Positions 50,297 through 62,182 of a stretch of DNA of 64,000 nt are shown here, piece after piece. Source of the DNA: Corella eumyota (Eukaryota > Chordata > Ascidiacea > Phlebobranchia > Corellidae); contig OY720103.1 of the NCBI GenBank assembly GCA_963082875.1, forward strand, positions 4,588,001-4,652,000. The letters run 5' to 3'. The position numbers were made by a program, and so were the translations under genes. Numbering within the stretch: the stretch's first letter is position 1; every line of letters starts with the position of its first letter. Below the pieces are notes generated by a model that did not search any database, was not told where the DNA came from, and worked only from the letters and a program-made list of their open reading frames with translations.

Positions 50297-53200
50297 TTAG
50301 AGTTCGTCTCCGTGCAAAAGCACGTGGTCGCACGGGTTCCCACAAATAATCTCGCTGACTGTTTTGGAAAACTCCTTGTCGAGTGCTTCGAAACCTCCTT
50401 CCAATGCTCCCTTGATTAAATTCTCTTCGGATGTTGCGATGGAGCGGACTTGGTTCAAATCGATCTTACCTTTACCTGGTGGCTTGATAGGAAGAACGAA
50501 TACCTGAAAAATAAGAAAAACAATTAGAAATATTCTTCCAACCAGCAGATATCTTAAGATGTAAAGCTATGCTTTTGTTCCAAAAATCTTTCTTGAATTA
50601 TCTAACTTACAAAATGGAACAAATTAAGTATCTAGCAAATTGCTTTAGAACTGCTGTGACCAGGAATCGAACCTTAGCTGTCACGATTATACGATCACTT
50701 AGTTTAAAATATTTGTTTTACTTACCACGACTCCATCTTCTCTAAGTTGGGAACCAATTTCGTTGACGTCATCTTGTGATTTACCATCCGTGACCAACAA
50801 AACGACGTCACGTGCTCCGGGTCGGTTACCGTTAATTGGTGCAAGTGCTACGTCACGGGCATGTCGCAACGCCTGAGCAGTTTTAGTGCCTGTAGAAATA
50901 TATTGTATATGGTAAATTAGAGTCATAAAATTTCTAAAAAATGGCTTTAGATCGTAGAGTCGTTTATTTTAAATCATTATTTACCTGAACCATCATATGG
51001 AATAGCATCGAATGCCCCAAAAAGTGCGTCAATATCAGTGGGAAAGTCGTTGAACAAAATCTAAGGAAAACAATAATTTTGGTTATACTGTTAGCAAGTT
51101 GATTTTTTTATGGAATTTGTGAATTTTGGATTTTGGTCATTTTTGTATTTCACCTGAGTGTCTGTGTCTATCTCTCCGTTGTATCGAAACACGCTGTAGT
51201 AACTTGATTCTGGGCCCAGTTCATATTCACTAAATATAACAAAAATTACTATCATTCAAACGTCATTCAAAAAGTTTATGACGTTACCTTAAACGCTCAT
51301 CACGCTTTTTACAATATAAGTCCCGCTCTTAAAGTATTCATGACGTCACTGAGCATACTCATGATGTCACTAAATATATTGATGACGTCACTGAGCAAAC
51401 TTATGACGTCACCGAATATATTGATGACGTCATCTAACTTAAAACGTGAAAAAAAGTCTTACGATAAAAAGGATCTGACGAAACTCTTCATTTTGATCCA
51501 GTTTTCTGGTCCTACAGACGACGACGAATCAAGAATAACAACGAAGTCCATGATAGCGTATCGAGGACAAGGTCCTAGAGCAAATAATAAAAATTTCAAG
51601 TTTTTACCAAAAAATATTTAAATACATTGGTCAAAAAATTATCAAAATAAAATCTAACGTATGATTTTATTAACTGTTGAGATAGCTACTAAAATTACAC
51701 CAATTTTTGCTTGAGTTAGTTGCATTAGCTTATTCCTTACGTGCACAACATGGCTTTGGCTTGTCCCATTTCGTGTTGTTACGGCAAGTTCTCGAGTAAA
51801 CTTCGGTTCTCTCTTTCGGGTATAAGTCGTACTGATCGGCGGTGCATCGATATGTGCAAGTCGAAGTAGCAAGGGTATCTTTTGTGCATTCTATTTCTCC
51901 ATGTAGAAGTTCACCATCGTCATTGCATCTGTTGGCTGTTAAATAAAATCAAGAGTAGAAAATGGAATAATTAAAAATGAGATTTTTAAATTTTTGAACT
52001 TGTTAAAGAGATTTTTAAATACATGTTGAAGAGATTTTTGAAATGTTGGCTTAATATTTGTTTTCAATTTAAGCTATTCAGTTTTAGAAACATGCTTTTT
52101 TTATTTAGAAATTTGACTTACACTTTTTTTTTTTTAGGTAACAGGGCTGCCTATTATTTATAAGATAAGTTATATAATATTTGCTTGATCTTTTTATACT
52201 TACGTCTGCAAACTGGTACTGGACGATCCCAAGTTATCGACCCGTCTTCGTTTTCCACGCATGCGCTGTAAAGTTCACCCACTCTCTCGTGGTAGGGGTC
52301 GCAATAAAATTCGCATTCGGACCCGAGGTAATTTCCTTCGGTGCAAACGGTACCTCCGTTTCGGGGGCTACCGGGCCCGGGCGGGCACTTTCTTTCTGTT
52401 AGTAAATAATTTTGAATTAGACAATTAGACAGAGCAAATGCTGGCATGGCATATTTTATGTCTGATTAAAACCTTAATGTATATTTGCATACACTTTCCC
52501 TTATTATGTATAATAAGTATACTACATTATTTTAAACTTGTTAAAAATCTTTAAGTCTTCTACATTCTTGTGAGCCTAATAAACTTACTTTGGCAGGTTG
52601 GTGGGGCATGGGACCACTCTGCTAAATCGTTACAAGTTGTAGCATCCGAGCCGGTCAAAGTGTAATCACCATTACATGTAAACTGACAAGTACTTCCAAT
52701 ATTAGAGCCATCGCTACAACTTACTCGGCCGTTTTTGGGAGCAGTTTGTTTTGTAGGGCAAGCTTTAGCTAAAAACAAAGAGGTAATATTCAAGTGTCTT
52801 TAAAAATAATTTTTGTCACTAATTTAACAAAAATAAATAGTTTATACTTTTAAATGTGGTTATGCTTTTTTAAAACTAGTGTTAGTAATTGTATATTTAC
52901 TTTTTTCCCAGCAAGATGTAAGGCCTACATTACATTTATCAGTCTGACAGCAACACCTACAAACTGATGAAGGGGATTTGAGATTGCATTGAGAAGGTAC
53001 CCAGGCTTTTCTATCGTTCTGTAAGCAAAAATAAATTTGTAAGAAAATTATCGCACTATTTTAAATATTTTTGGTTTCATATTTTAAAAACATTTATTAT
53101 GGTATAAAATACCTAAAGTCCTGGGTTCGATTTTCACTGCTTTTATGCTGTAGCGCTCTTGAATAAGGCGCTATAAAACGGTATAAACTTTTGCTGGGCC

Positions 53201-53915
53201 AAAACTTAATCAGCAGATTAATTTTAGGACAATTATAGTCTATAATATTCTAAACTGTCAAAGGCAGCTCGAGACTGGGTCGGGGTTACTAATGTTACTC
53301 TATGTTTAGGTCGTAAAGTCAACCTTCCCACATCAAGGATAAATAAATAAAAAACAATTATGATATACTTAGGTCTTAATTTTTCTAAATATTTTTCTAA
53401 ACTTTCACATTTTCTTAACATTTACATTACCTGTATGTTGTTGTTCTGACAGGCGTTAGATTGTTTGCATCTCTTGGTTATCATCATCTGCGGTCCCCAT
53501 CCCCCGTGTCTCATCTCAACCTGGCATGAGTCCTAACGTTCCGGGAAAAAATCAAGGCATATATAAATTAAAATTAAATTTTTAGAGTGTCGAATCCGAC
53601 ATTTTTTTTTCTATTGTAATATAAGCAAAAGAACGTAGTTTGTTTAAGTTAGATTGTACCTCGTTGAAATCACAAGTTCTTAATTTCCCCCTTTTCAAGC
53701 AATCGTCATTACCCATCGCATTTTTGCATTCCCAACAAGTCAGACCTTTATTAAAAAGCATTTAATTATTCAAATGTAAAATTTTCTTATTAAAATTCCA
53801 ATAAATTACAAAGCAAATCTATTTTTAAACTTAACACACACATACATATAGTTTATAACTTACCATAGCTGCTTGAAATCGCAAGAGCAGCAAACGTTAA
53901 CAAAACAAAATTCAT
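50297..53915 (-). CDS. Secreted Ly6/uPAR + three CCP (sushi) + vWA domain protein
   Basis: Twelve exons: 53915-53864, 53745-53660, 53532-53431, 53018-52901, 52768-52589, 52395-52204, 51935-51741, 51574-51463, 51229-51154, 51060-50985, 50889-50726, 50503-50297. Phases agree; 519 aa. Signal peptide [18 protein letters not shown]; a three-finger Ly6/uPAR domain (LTCWECKN to [11 protein letters not shown]); CCP1 ([16 protein letters not shown]), CCP2 ([13 protein letters not shown]) and CCP3 ([15 protein letters not shown]), each in its own symmetric exon; then a vWA domain with an intact MIDAS (DSSSS in [10 protein letters not shown], Thr in [10 protein letters not shown], Asp in LLVTDGKS). No TM segment is seen. 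The C-terminus ends HVLLHGDEL. Three CCPs followed by vWA recalls complement factor B/C2, but the serine protease domain is absent. Function unknown; extracellular or ER-retained. Confidence 0.88.
51336..51436. repeat. TGACGTCA repeat array
   Basis: Five ~22-bp segments (catgacgtcactgagcatac and variants) in the intron just upstream of the second vWA exon. Confidence 0.8.
53113..53352 (+). repeat. SINE family 1 copy, head truncated
   Basis: In intron 3 of the Ly6/CCP/vWA gene, antisense to it; starts near the B-box (gtcctgggttcgattttcac). Confidence 0.75.
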
Positions 53916-55734
53916 TGTAATTTAAACTTTTACTTTCTATATCAATACAAAGCTAAGTAAAACTAACTTACTTATTGCAACAGAATGCATATTCTTATAT
54001 AATAATTTTTGAACATAATTTTGTCCTAGGGCCACGTGATAACTCGAAAAGGCAATAAAACTAAGTGTTTAAAATTATTAATAATATATCAAAGAAACGC
54101 ACTCGTAAATTATTGCATTCTAGGTATATTGGGTTCGGGTCAAGTTAATTATTTCTAGGCGTTTCGTCCGGTTTTTGACCTGGCTTTTTATGGTAGAATA
54201 TTTCAAGAACTGTTCATCATTATAAAAAGAACTATTCTGAGCTGCTAAAAATACAATTGTAGCACTATCCATCAAAATAAAACTTAAACTCTCTGAGGTT
54301 TCGAACATATACACAAACTGTTCTAATATTTTAATTAGCCTTTTTTAGGTGGAAAAATTATAAAATGTATTAGATTTATTGGATTAGTTTCTAGTTACTT
54401 GCCTTGTTAAATAAAGTTTAAATGTATTAAGATTTATACTTAATAAATTATTATTTCGTGAAATTTTAAATGTTATTTTACAAACAAAGTTTTTGGTTTG
54501 GGTAACTAGTATGTATCATATGGTATTACTAACAGGTTTTAACGTTTAATATATTTCAGATTAAAAAAGTATAACGTTTGAAGGAAATCTGAAGCTTGCA
54601 TGACATTGCTTTGTTTGCTAAGATGCCTTAGACTTGATGGTCATAAAGTACAAAGTACAATTAAGGTAAATTAAATTTTTAATATTCTTGTTACACTAAA
54701 AAAATTGAAATTACAAGGCTTTAAAAGTATTTAAACATTAATATTGCTTTAGAATAACCATTAGTATTAGTTAGAAACGTATAAGCAAATGCTTTCAACA
54801 GATCTCATACACATAATTTTTCGACTATTTCGCGAAATTATAAAGTTTTCAAATGTGTTGAAAAGTTGGTAGTTCTTTCTAAAACTTTTCGCCATCAGTA
54901 TATATTATAAAAGATCATATTGCTTTTAAAATAAGACATACAATCATGTAAAATGTATTCCATATAATTTATTTCATTAAAACCCGAATTCAGTAAAAAT
55001 AGTTACGAACAATATTTACTGCAAAAACAAATTAAAAACCAAAAAAAGAGGCCAAATATTCATATATGCAAATGTAAAATAGAAAACATAAAACACTGTT
55101 TTAATAGGCAGCTAACTTATACTAGATTTTTATTCAGTTAAACAGTGCGTTTAATATATTTGCTTCATAAGAAAATCTCTCCAAGAGATCTCATCAGCAT
55201 TCATTCAAAAAAACATTCGAGCATACTTGATTTTAATTTAGTAACTATACTTACATTGGAAATTATAATGATTGGATGGCTTTAATTAACACAAGTTCAA
55301 TCGAATGAGAATATACAATGACAAAAAAAGCAAACAAAAATCGATATAAAATTTAACGAGTTTTCTGCTCCTTGGAGCAATCTCGTTTCTTCTAGTGCAA
55401 TAGAAGGGTAGCTTGATGCCAAATAACAGGCAAAGAACAAATACATTTACAATTGTATAGATATAGATATATATATATATACGTAGAAGCTTAAATTGGT
55501 CACATAAGTCACAAGTTGTCACATCAAATTTAAATACAATAAACATGAAATAATTTTTTTATAAAAAAAATGACAATGCCGAATTGGAAAGCTAAAATTG
55601 TTTCTATCTATGCTCAATCGTTTTAGAAAAACGGTTTAAATAAAACTACATAAATAAATGCGACTGTAATGCTTTTTAAAGAAAAATACACTGAAGACTG
55701 AAAAAAAATTAATTTACATTGCTGACATTTAGTT
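53916..55734. other. Intergenic, AT-rich
   Basis: Upstream flank of the Ly6/CCP/vWA gene and 3' UTR of fascin. A short minus-strand frame at 54120-54314 is not supported. No repeat beyond a small AT microsatellite near 55460. Confidence 0.45.
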
Positions 55735-58700
55735 TTAATATTCCCACAATGGCTTCTTGTCGACCTTGGTCGCAGATGCAGTCATAATGCCCACGTGGTC
55801 ACTTGAAATATAATCACCATTTTCAGGTTTGATAGCCAGCTTACTTCCTTTGTTTAACTCGATGAGGAAGGGAACTGGTTCGCTGCTGCTTGCTGTCAGT
55901 TTCTTATCACCATCGACCACCCAATATTTGCCGCTAGGAGCTGCAATAACAAAAATTTCAATTAAATTTTACGCTTTTATTTTTTCAACAGCATGAATAT
56001 ACGACATACTGGTTGCACTACAAATAGTCCCAAGTTCGGTTCGCAGCAATGCCCTACTTTTCGCTTTTAACCCAAGGACTAAATTACAAAAGTTACAAAT
56101 ATAAAAGTTTGATGTAACTTACCCTTAATTGCATAAGCTCCGTCCATATCCTCCATTTGAAAGATGTCGTAGTTCGCTTTGTTGCCTTCAAGTTTATCTC
56201 CCTTCCCTGCAATAAAACCATGCTCCCCCCTGAACACGATAAGAGGTCTGCAATTGAAAGACAAATTGTTAATGGCAAAAACTGGTTGGTGTAAATTAAC
56301 AGGTAATATGCCTTGTTTGGTACAGGCTAGCCTAGGCAAATGACTGAGTGTCATCGAGTTACTGGAATGACTTTATTGTAACCCAAATGTCTTATAAAAG
56401 AATCACATCTAATCCTTAGGTTGCGTTTTGTTAAACGTTAACTATATTTCATTTACATTTAACAGTTAACTTTCGCAGTTAAACTGCAAAACAGTAAATG
56501 CTTACCGGTTGGTAAGTCGGAAAATGAATTCTTCAGCGGTGTCCCCACATGAAAGGTGGCCGGAGGGAAGAATTTTAACAAATTTCCCGTTATTTCCCTT
56601 TAAGGTTATGTATCTTCCCTTCCACTCTATTGTAAATTCAGTGTCTGGTGATCTAAAGCAAAGATAAAAAGAAACAGTAATACAAAGTTGAATAACATTT
56701 TCATTAATGCTAAAGGTGTACGAAATCAAAAACTCTAACTAAGGAGTCTCTAATACCGTAATGAAAGACAACAAATTACCTAACTATTAATGGTATGTAA
56801 TGGTAGCGATTTGACTTACTAAGATTACCTATTTAATAATGTCGTTTTATATATAGACATTTAAAACACTATCATCTTGAACGTTCTTAAACGTGAAATT
56901 TGTAAAAGTGACATTAAAAAAATGACAACCAAAATAAAGTCTGAAAAATATTTACTTTTCTGATGCGTCTGCTTTTACACTATTGCTGTCCATCTTCCAG
57001 TAGTTGTTTTTGTTATTTCTAAAGTAAACTTTTCCCGATTCTGGACTTATCTCCATCTGAAAGTTTTCTTGCTCTTCTGCTTCGTATTGGTTGGCAGAGA
57101 GTTGCAGTCCTAAAACAAAAAACAAATAAGTACAAGATATAAATCTTTTCATAATGGCTATTAAAATTAAGACCTTTACAAGCCATTTATTTTTGGTAAC
57201 TTTTCAATTTAATGCCGACAAAAACGTGATATCATTACATTAAAAAAAAACTCCAATTAGAGTCACGTGGTCACCGGCACAATTGCCTTAAATGGCCTGT
57301 AGTGTATTGGGCGTGTTTATTCTGGCATTTGTTGTAACAACAATATGTAAGCCTTTGCGACATATATTGGGCTGTTGTAAGTGCATAGATCTTTAATCTT
57401 TAGCAACACAAAGGTCTTACATTTCCTGTTGCGTTCAATTTCACATAACGTAAAACCTCAAAAGTTGCCTACAATAGTTTGATACATTTACAAAAAAAAG
57501 GAAAACTTGATTTTTCAGGAGTTTTTTTTAGTTTTAAGTAACATAATGTTAAAGCATTGGCTCTAATACTAGACCCCACCATTTCTATATACTTTTACTT
57601 AACTATACAAAGGTATACTTTTACTGTGCATGTTATAAAAAAGAAGCACACTACCTTGTTTTCCCGATACGAATTTGCCCTTTGTTTTGGAAAAAAGTGT
57701 AACCTGAGGATGAGAGTCCGTGATTGAAAAAAGTTCGTCCTTTGCTGCCGTGTTTTTTCTGCCTAATAATTGACCCTTGGGGCCGATGGGGGCCAGATAC
57801 CTAAATCGAAAAAGGGCGTTAGCAAATCACGTTATTGCGAATCCTTGGGGGCATAATAGCAGCAATACCTGCTGTTATATACTTCAAAAAATTAATAATT
57901 TTGTACAAAAAATACAGCATCACCAAGTTTTTTGTGGTAGTAGTTGTGTATAAGTTAAATTAAAGGGCCACTTTTTGTATATGATTTAGTTGGTTATACC
58001 TTCCATCACTTTTTGATTTAAACGCAATGTTGCCAGCGTAGAATTCAATTGTGTACAAGGTCGCCCCCGAGCAGTCGTTTTCAAGGGATCCGTCTGCAGC
58101 AAGATATTTGTTATTGGAGGTCACTAAGGCATACCCGTTGTCTTTAAAAACAAGGGTTATGAGGGTTTCGACGCCCCATGGTATTGTCTTGGTCATGTGC
58201 ACTTGGTCGTCGGTATTGTGAGCGTAGGTATGCCTTCTGATGTTGTAGATATTAACCTTAAATCAAAAACGTGGTGATTTTAAATATAACTAGATTTCGC
58301 CAAGCAATTGATTTGTATAACCCTATGCCGACCGCGCGGCGCTTTTTTGTGTTATTTTAAATACGAAATGTAACATGTACTCGTTAAAGAGTTAAAAACG
58401 CAATATAGTTCAAGTGTCAATGATAGGTTGTTACTTAAGCAAGGTTATATTTAATGGTTAACTAACAAATTGACTAAAGGGCATATTTGAATAAAGCCTT
58501 GCAATATGCTTTTGTTGATTTTAAACCTTAAACATAATTACTTAACCTTGTTTGATTTATCTTTTTACCAAAGAATAACAAGTAAATCAAACTAAAGCCT
58601 TTGATAATTAATTAAATCAAGTGGCTTTTGAAATAAAACCGGTGAATTTTGTGTTAAGCAAACTTTCATTTTAACATTCATTTTTTTAATTATTGATCGG

Positions 58701-61700
58701 GCACGCATTTAAAAGATTAATGAGAAAATGCATTAGCTTTTATGGTAATGTTGTCAATTGACATGTCGTGTCATGATTTAAACACGTTACAATAATATAA
58801 ATTAGTGTTCATTAATCAACGTGTTAACTAGTAAATGACACCGTACATTTCAAATGGAAACTTTGTTACCTCACAGTTTGATTAAAATACAAATGTATAT
58901 GTGTGGTATAATTATACCTACCCCTGTAAGGATATGTTTATTACAGACTTAAAGGTAATGGAAAATGCTTAATGCAGTTTTTTTCAAAGTTTGTTTGAAA
59001 CAAAATGTTGGGATTACTCGTACTTTACGGTCTTACCTAAATTTCTCTCTACTGTACTGTGCTGCCTAATTTTATTACTTGTATTTTACGGTGTAAGCTG
59101 ATTTTCTCTTGTAGTTTACGGTTCTACAAATTTTTTCTGGTACTTTACGGTCCAGACAAACTCTCTCTCTCTCTCTTGTACTTCATGGCTCTAAAGTTCT
59201 CCAAGAACCGTGAGGTACAAGAGCTCCAAAGTTTTTTTTTTAAATAAATCACAAACTAACCTGGGGATGCATAGCAAGGTGAACGACCCACAAATAGGCC
59301 GGGTTTATTGACTGTTGAAAGCACTCAAGATTATCCCCGCTACCCCCAAAGTAGCGATCATATTTTGACGACTTGATTGCCCATCGACCGTCCGACGTAG
59401 CCTCCACTTGGAAAGCGTTTTCTTCGCCCGGTTCTTCGGTGTCGCAGGTGACTTTGCCATTCTTATCCGCACCTAGATACCGCCCTAAATGACTCTAAAA
59501 AAATATAAAATTAAATTTTGTTTTTTTTCCATATTCCTTGAGGAAATAGTTTTTTGATATTTTTATAATGTATTGGTAGGGTATATGGACGTGTCTTAAG
59601 CTATCTGTGAACGCCGAGCTTGAAAGCAAATAATGTGGCATTAGTGCGGCTCGAACCTTAAACTTTTCGGCTCTTGTCCGACGCCACGATCTTATATACC
59701 ATACTGCGAGACAAAATTGTATTTAGTCTTGTTTCGTTGGCTATAGAAATTTCTGCAAATTTTCCAACAAAGTCATCCATGTGTTCGCAATATTTTGTAA
59801 TGTAATATTAAAAGCATCGAATTTTTTTAGGGCCAAGTCGTGCCAATACTAATTGGTGATTACGTTACTCATTAACCAAAACCACAACTATTTTTTCCTG
59901 ATTTTATATATTGCATGTAAATGCGGTAATGTATAGCAAGCACAGTCAACAATTAAGGGCGTTAATAAAAGTATCCATTTAATGGATGTGTCTTGAATAT
60001 TAGAAGCACAAATTGACAGGTTGTTTAGTTGTAAAATTTGATCTTTGCATAAATAGGAATTCCATTAAAATTAAACGTAATGGCTTTAAAATATGCATCA
60101 AATACTGTCAAAAAACATTGTTTTCGTTGGATGTATCAAAACACTGTCTTCATGTTTTTATATATTGAGAGATTTGATTGCTACATCCTGTAACTAATTG
60201 ATTGTTCACCAGGTGTTTTGACTTATTTCTTTAAGTTTATATATATGTACATATATATATTTATTTTTTTGCACGTAGATATTTATTTTCTGACATTGTA
60301 TTTATTAGAAAATGCAGGCGTACAAAACTGCTATAGTATAGTAGATTGTTGCACTTTGGAAGATATACATTTGCTTAAAAAAGTCAACACTTGAAAGTTT
60401 TAAAATTGTATCCTTAGCCTACTAATATGTAGAAGTGACTTAATGCGCCTAACTCTAGTTTCGGAGCTGATTGTATATTTTACTTTTTTACCCGCTTAAG
60501 TTATATGCTACTTGTCAGTAATGATATACCTATCTTAGTATGAAGAAAGGTTAAACGGGGTTGTAGTATAAAAAATCAATTAAAAAAGAAAGTTTTTTTT
60601 TATTAAAGTATGATGCTCTTGTTTTGGTTTCGTTTTTTGGTCACAATTGTGATGGCCAAGTTAGAGGCTGGGTTATAATTAGGTGATGTCACTTGAATAA
60701 TTGTCGCGTAAAATCAGGCCGTAAATTATAATAACATGTTACAAACCTATGCAGACAAAAATTTAACGTTATAAAACGCCTAAGATGTCGTTCACAATAA
60801 TATTTGCCCATTTTAAATGCATTATATTGATTATATTCGGTTTTAAAACTCCCACAATTTTTTTTTTTTTTCTTAAGCGTTGAATCATAAACAGTCTCCT
60901 TTTACACAGCCACAGGAAATATGACGTCATCCTTATGTGAAAGCGTGGCACTGTAATATTGTTAGCGTAAAGCCGGTCTTACGTCAATTTCCTTTACCCT
61001 ATTTCGTTACCACGTTTATACAGTATACATAATAACAAAATTTTAAAATATTTAATTTTTATTAAAAGTATAATTAATTTTAAATTTTTTTCACCTAATT
61101 TGTTTTTAAATACATTTTAAAATGACATCATAAAATTATAAATATGTTTTATTTTAACAATTTTTTTTCTTGTGAAATATTGGTTATTTAACAGGTATAT
61201 ATATACTAAATAAACTAGAACGTAGAGATTTGTGTTATATCACATATGTTTAATACGGGATACAAATATAATTTACATGATAAATCAATTCACGTCTAGA
61301 CGTTTGATATACTATCTAGCAATGCCAACACTTGGAATTGAATACCGTTAATCCAATACCTTCAATGTGGTTAGGCGATTTATTGAGTTAATGTAAATTG
61401 ACAAAACAAGTCTAGAAGATTTTTGATTTTTAGAAATACATTAAAAAGATGTTGCTAAATTAAATGAATGATTTGTTTGTGATTTTGTATATAGGGAAAT
61501 TACGTTTTGTAACTATGATGATGGTATGTAATTGTACAAATTTAAGCCTATTTTTTGGATTTAAAATATTATGCAAACGTTGCTTAAAAATAAACCACTT
61601 ATATGTTTATGTAGAAATTTTATCCAATTTTTAGGATTTGCTATAAAATACAAACGTTGCTTTCAAAAAAATCAACCCCTTTAGTTAGGCTGTAAACTTT

Positions 61701-62182
61701 AGCTTGACTTTGCTTTGCGTTTAGATTTTTTGTTTGAACAAGATTAATAATAATCTGATACACTTAGGCAAATATTGCTGCATTTAGATTTTAGCTGGCA
61801 GTTTTTAAATCAATTATGGCATAATTACTTGTACATATGAAATCGTTATAACCTGTATGTTAATACACACTTTTTTGCTGCATTTAATATGCACATACCT
61901 TACTTAGCCTAAAGTAAGTTAGGTTGTTTAGATGCATCAAACTGAACTTGCAAAGCCTATGATGGTTAAGGTTGTATTTAAAAAAAAGCGCAATTAACTA
62001 ACCTTAAAATACACATGGGCTCCGTCACCTTGCTGCTCCAGACTCCATGTTTGCTTCTTCTTTAAACTAGCCCCGCTCGCCGCGATCTTAAAGCTGAAAG
62101 TCTCGGCTGTCAGATACTTCTTCTGCGCGTTGATCAGACCAAACGTAAACTGCAGTGCTTCACTCATCGCGATCGAGCCCAT
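55735..62182 (-). CDS. FSCN1: Fascin, actin-bundling protein
   Basis: Eight exons: 62182-62003, 59494-59261, 58256-58000, 57800-57655, 57109-56956, 56652-56506, 56247-56123, 55940-55735; phases agree; 482 aa (human fascin-1 493). Four beta-trefoil domains. The N-terminus [16 protein letters not shown] and [12 protein letters not shown] match human fascin, and Ser39 sits in the same SLKKKQ context as the human PKC site that controls actin binding. Other matches: [63 protein letters not shown], and a C-terminus LWEY identical to human. It acts in the cytoplasm, cross-linking parallel actin in filopodia and microspikes. Which vertebrate paralogue is closest is not decidable here; the symbol is the family name. 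Confidence 0.96.
59010..59225. repeat. Tandem repeat of ~40-bp units
   Basis: Intron 2 of fascin. Repeated blocks of the form cttgtactttacggtctt, then aaattttctctc, four to five times, ending in an inverted half-copy (gaaccgtgaggtacaagag). A related block is near 49235-49315. Confidence 0.7.
59570..59715 (-). repeat. tRNA-like repeat family 2 copy
   Basis: The longest copy: aagctatctgtgaacgccg, aatgtggcattagtgcggc, tcgaaccttaaacttttcgg and ccatactgcgagac. In fascin intron 1. Confidence 0.6.

Noticed and set aside
54120-54314. 64-codon minus-strand frame in the vWA-fascin gap
   Set aside because: No splice context, signal or domain; within chance for this base composition.
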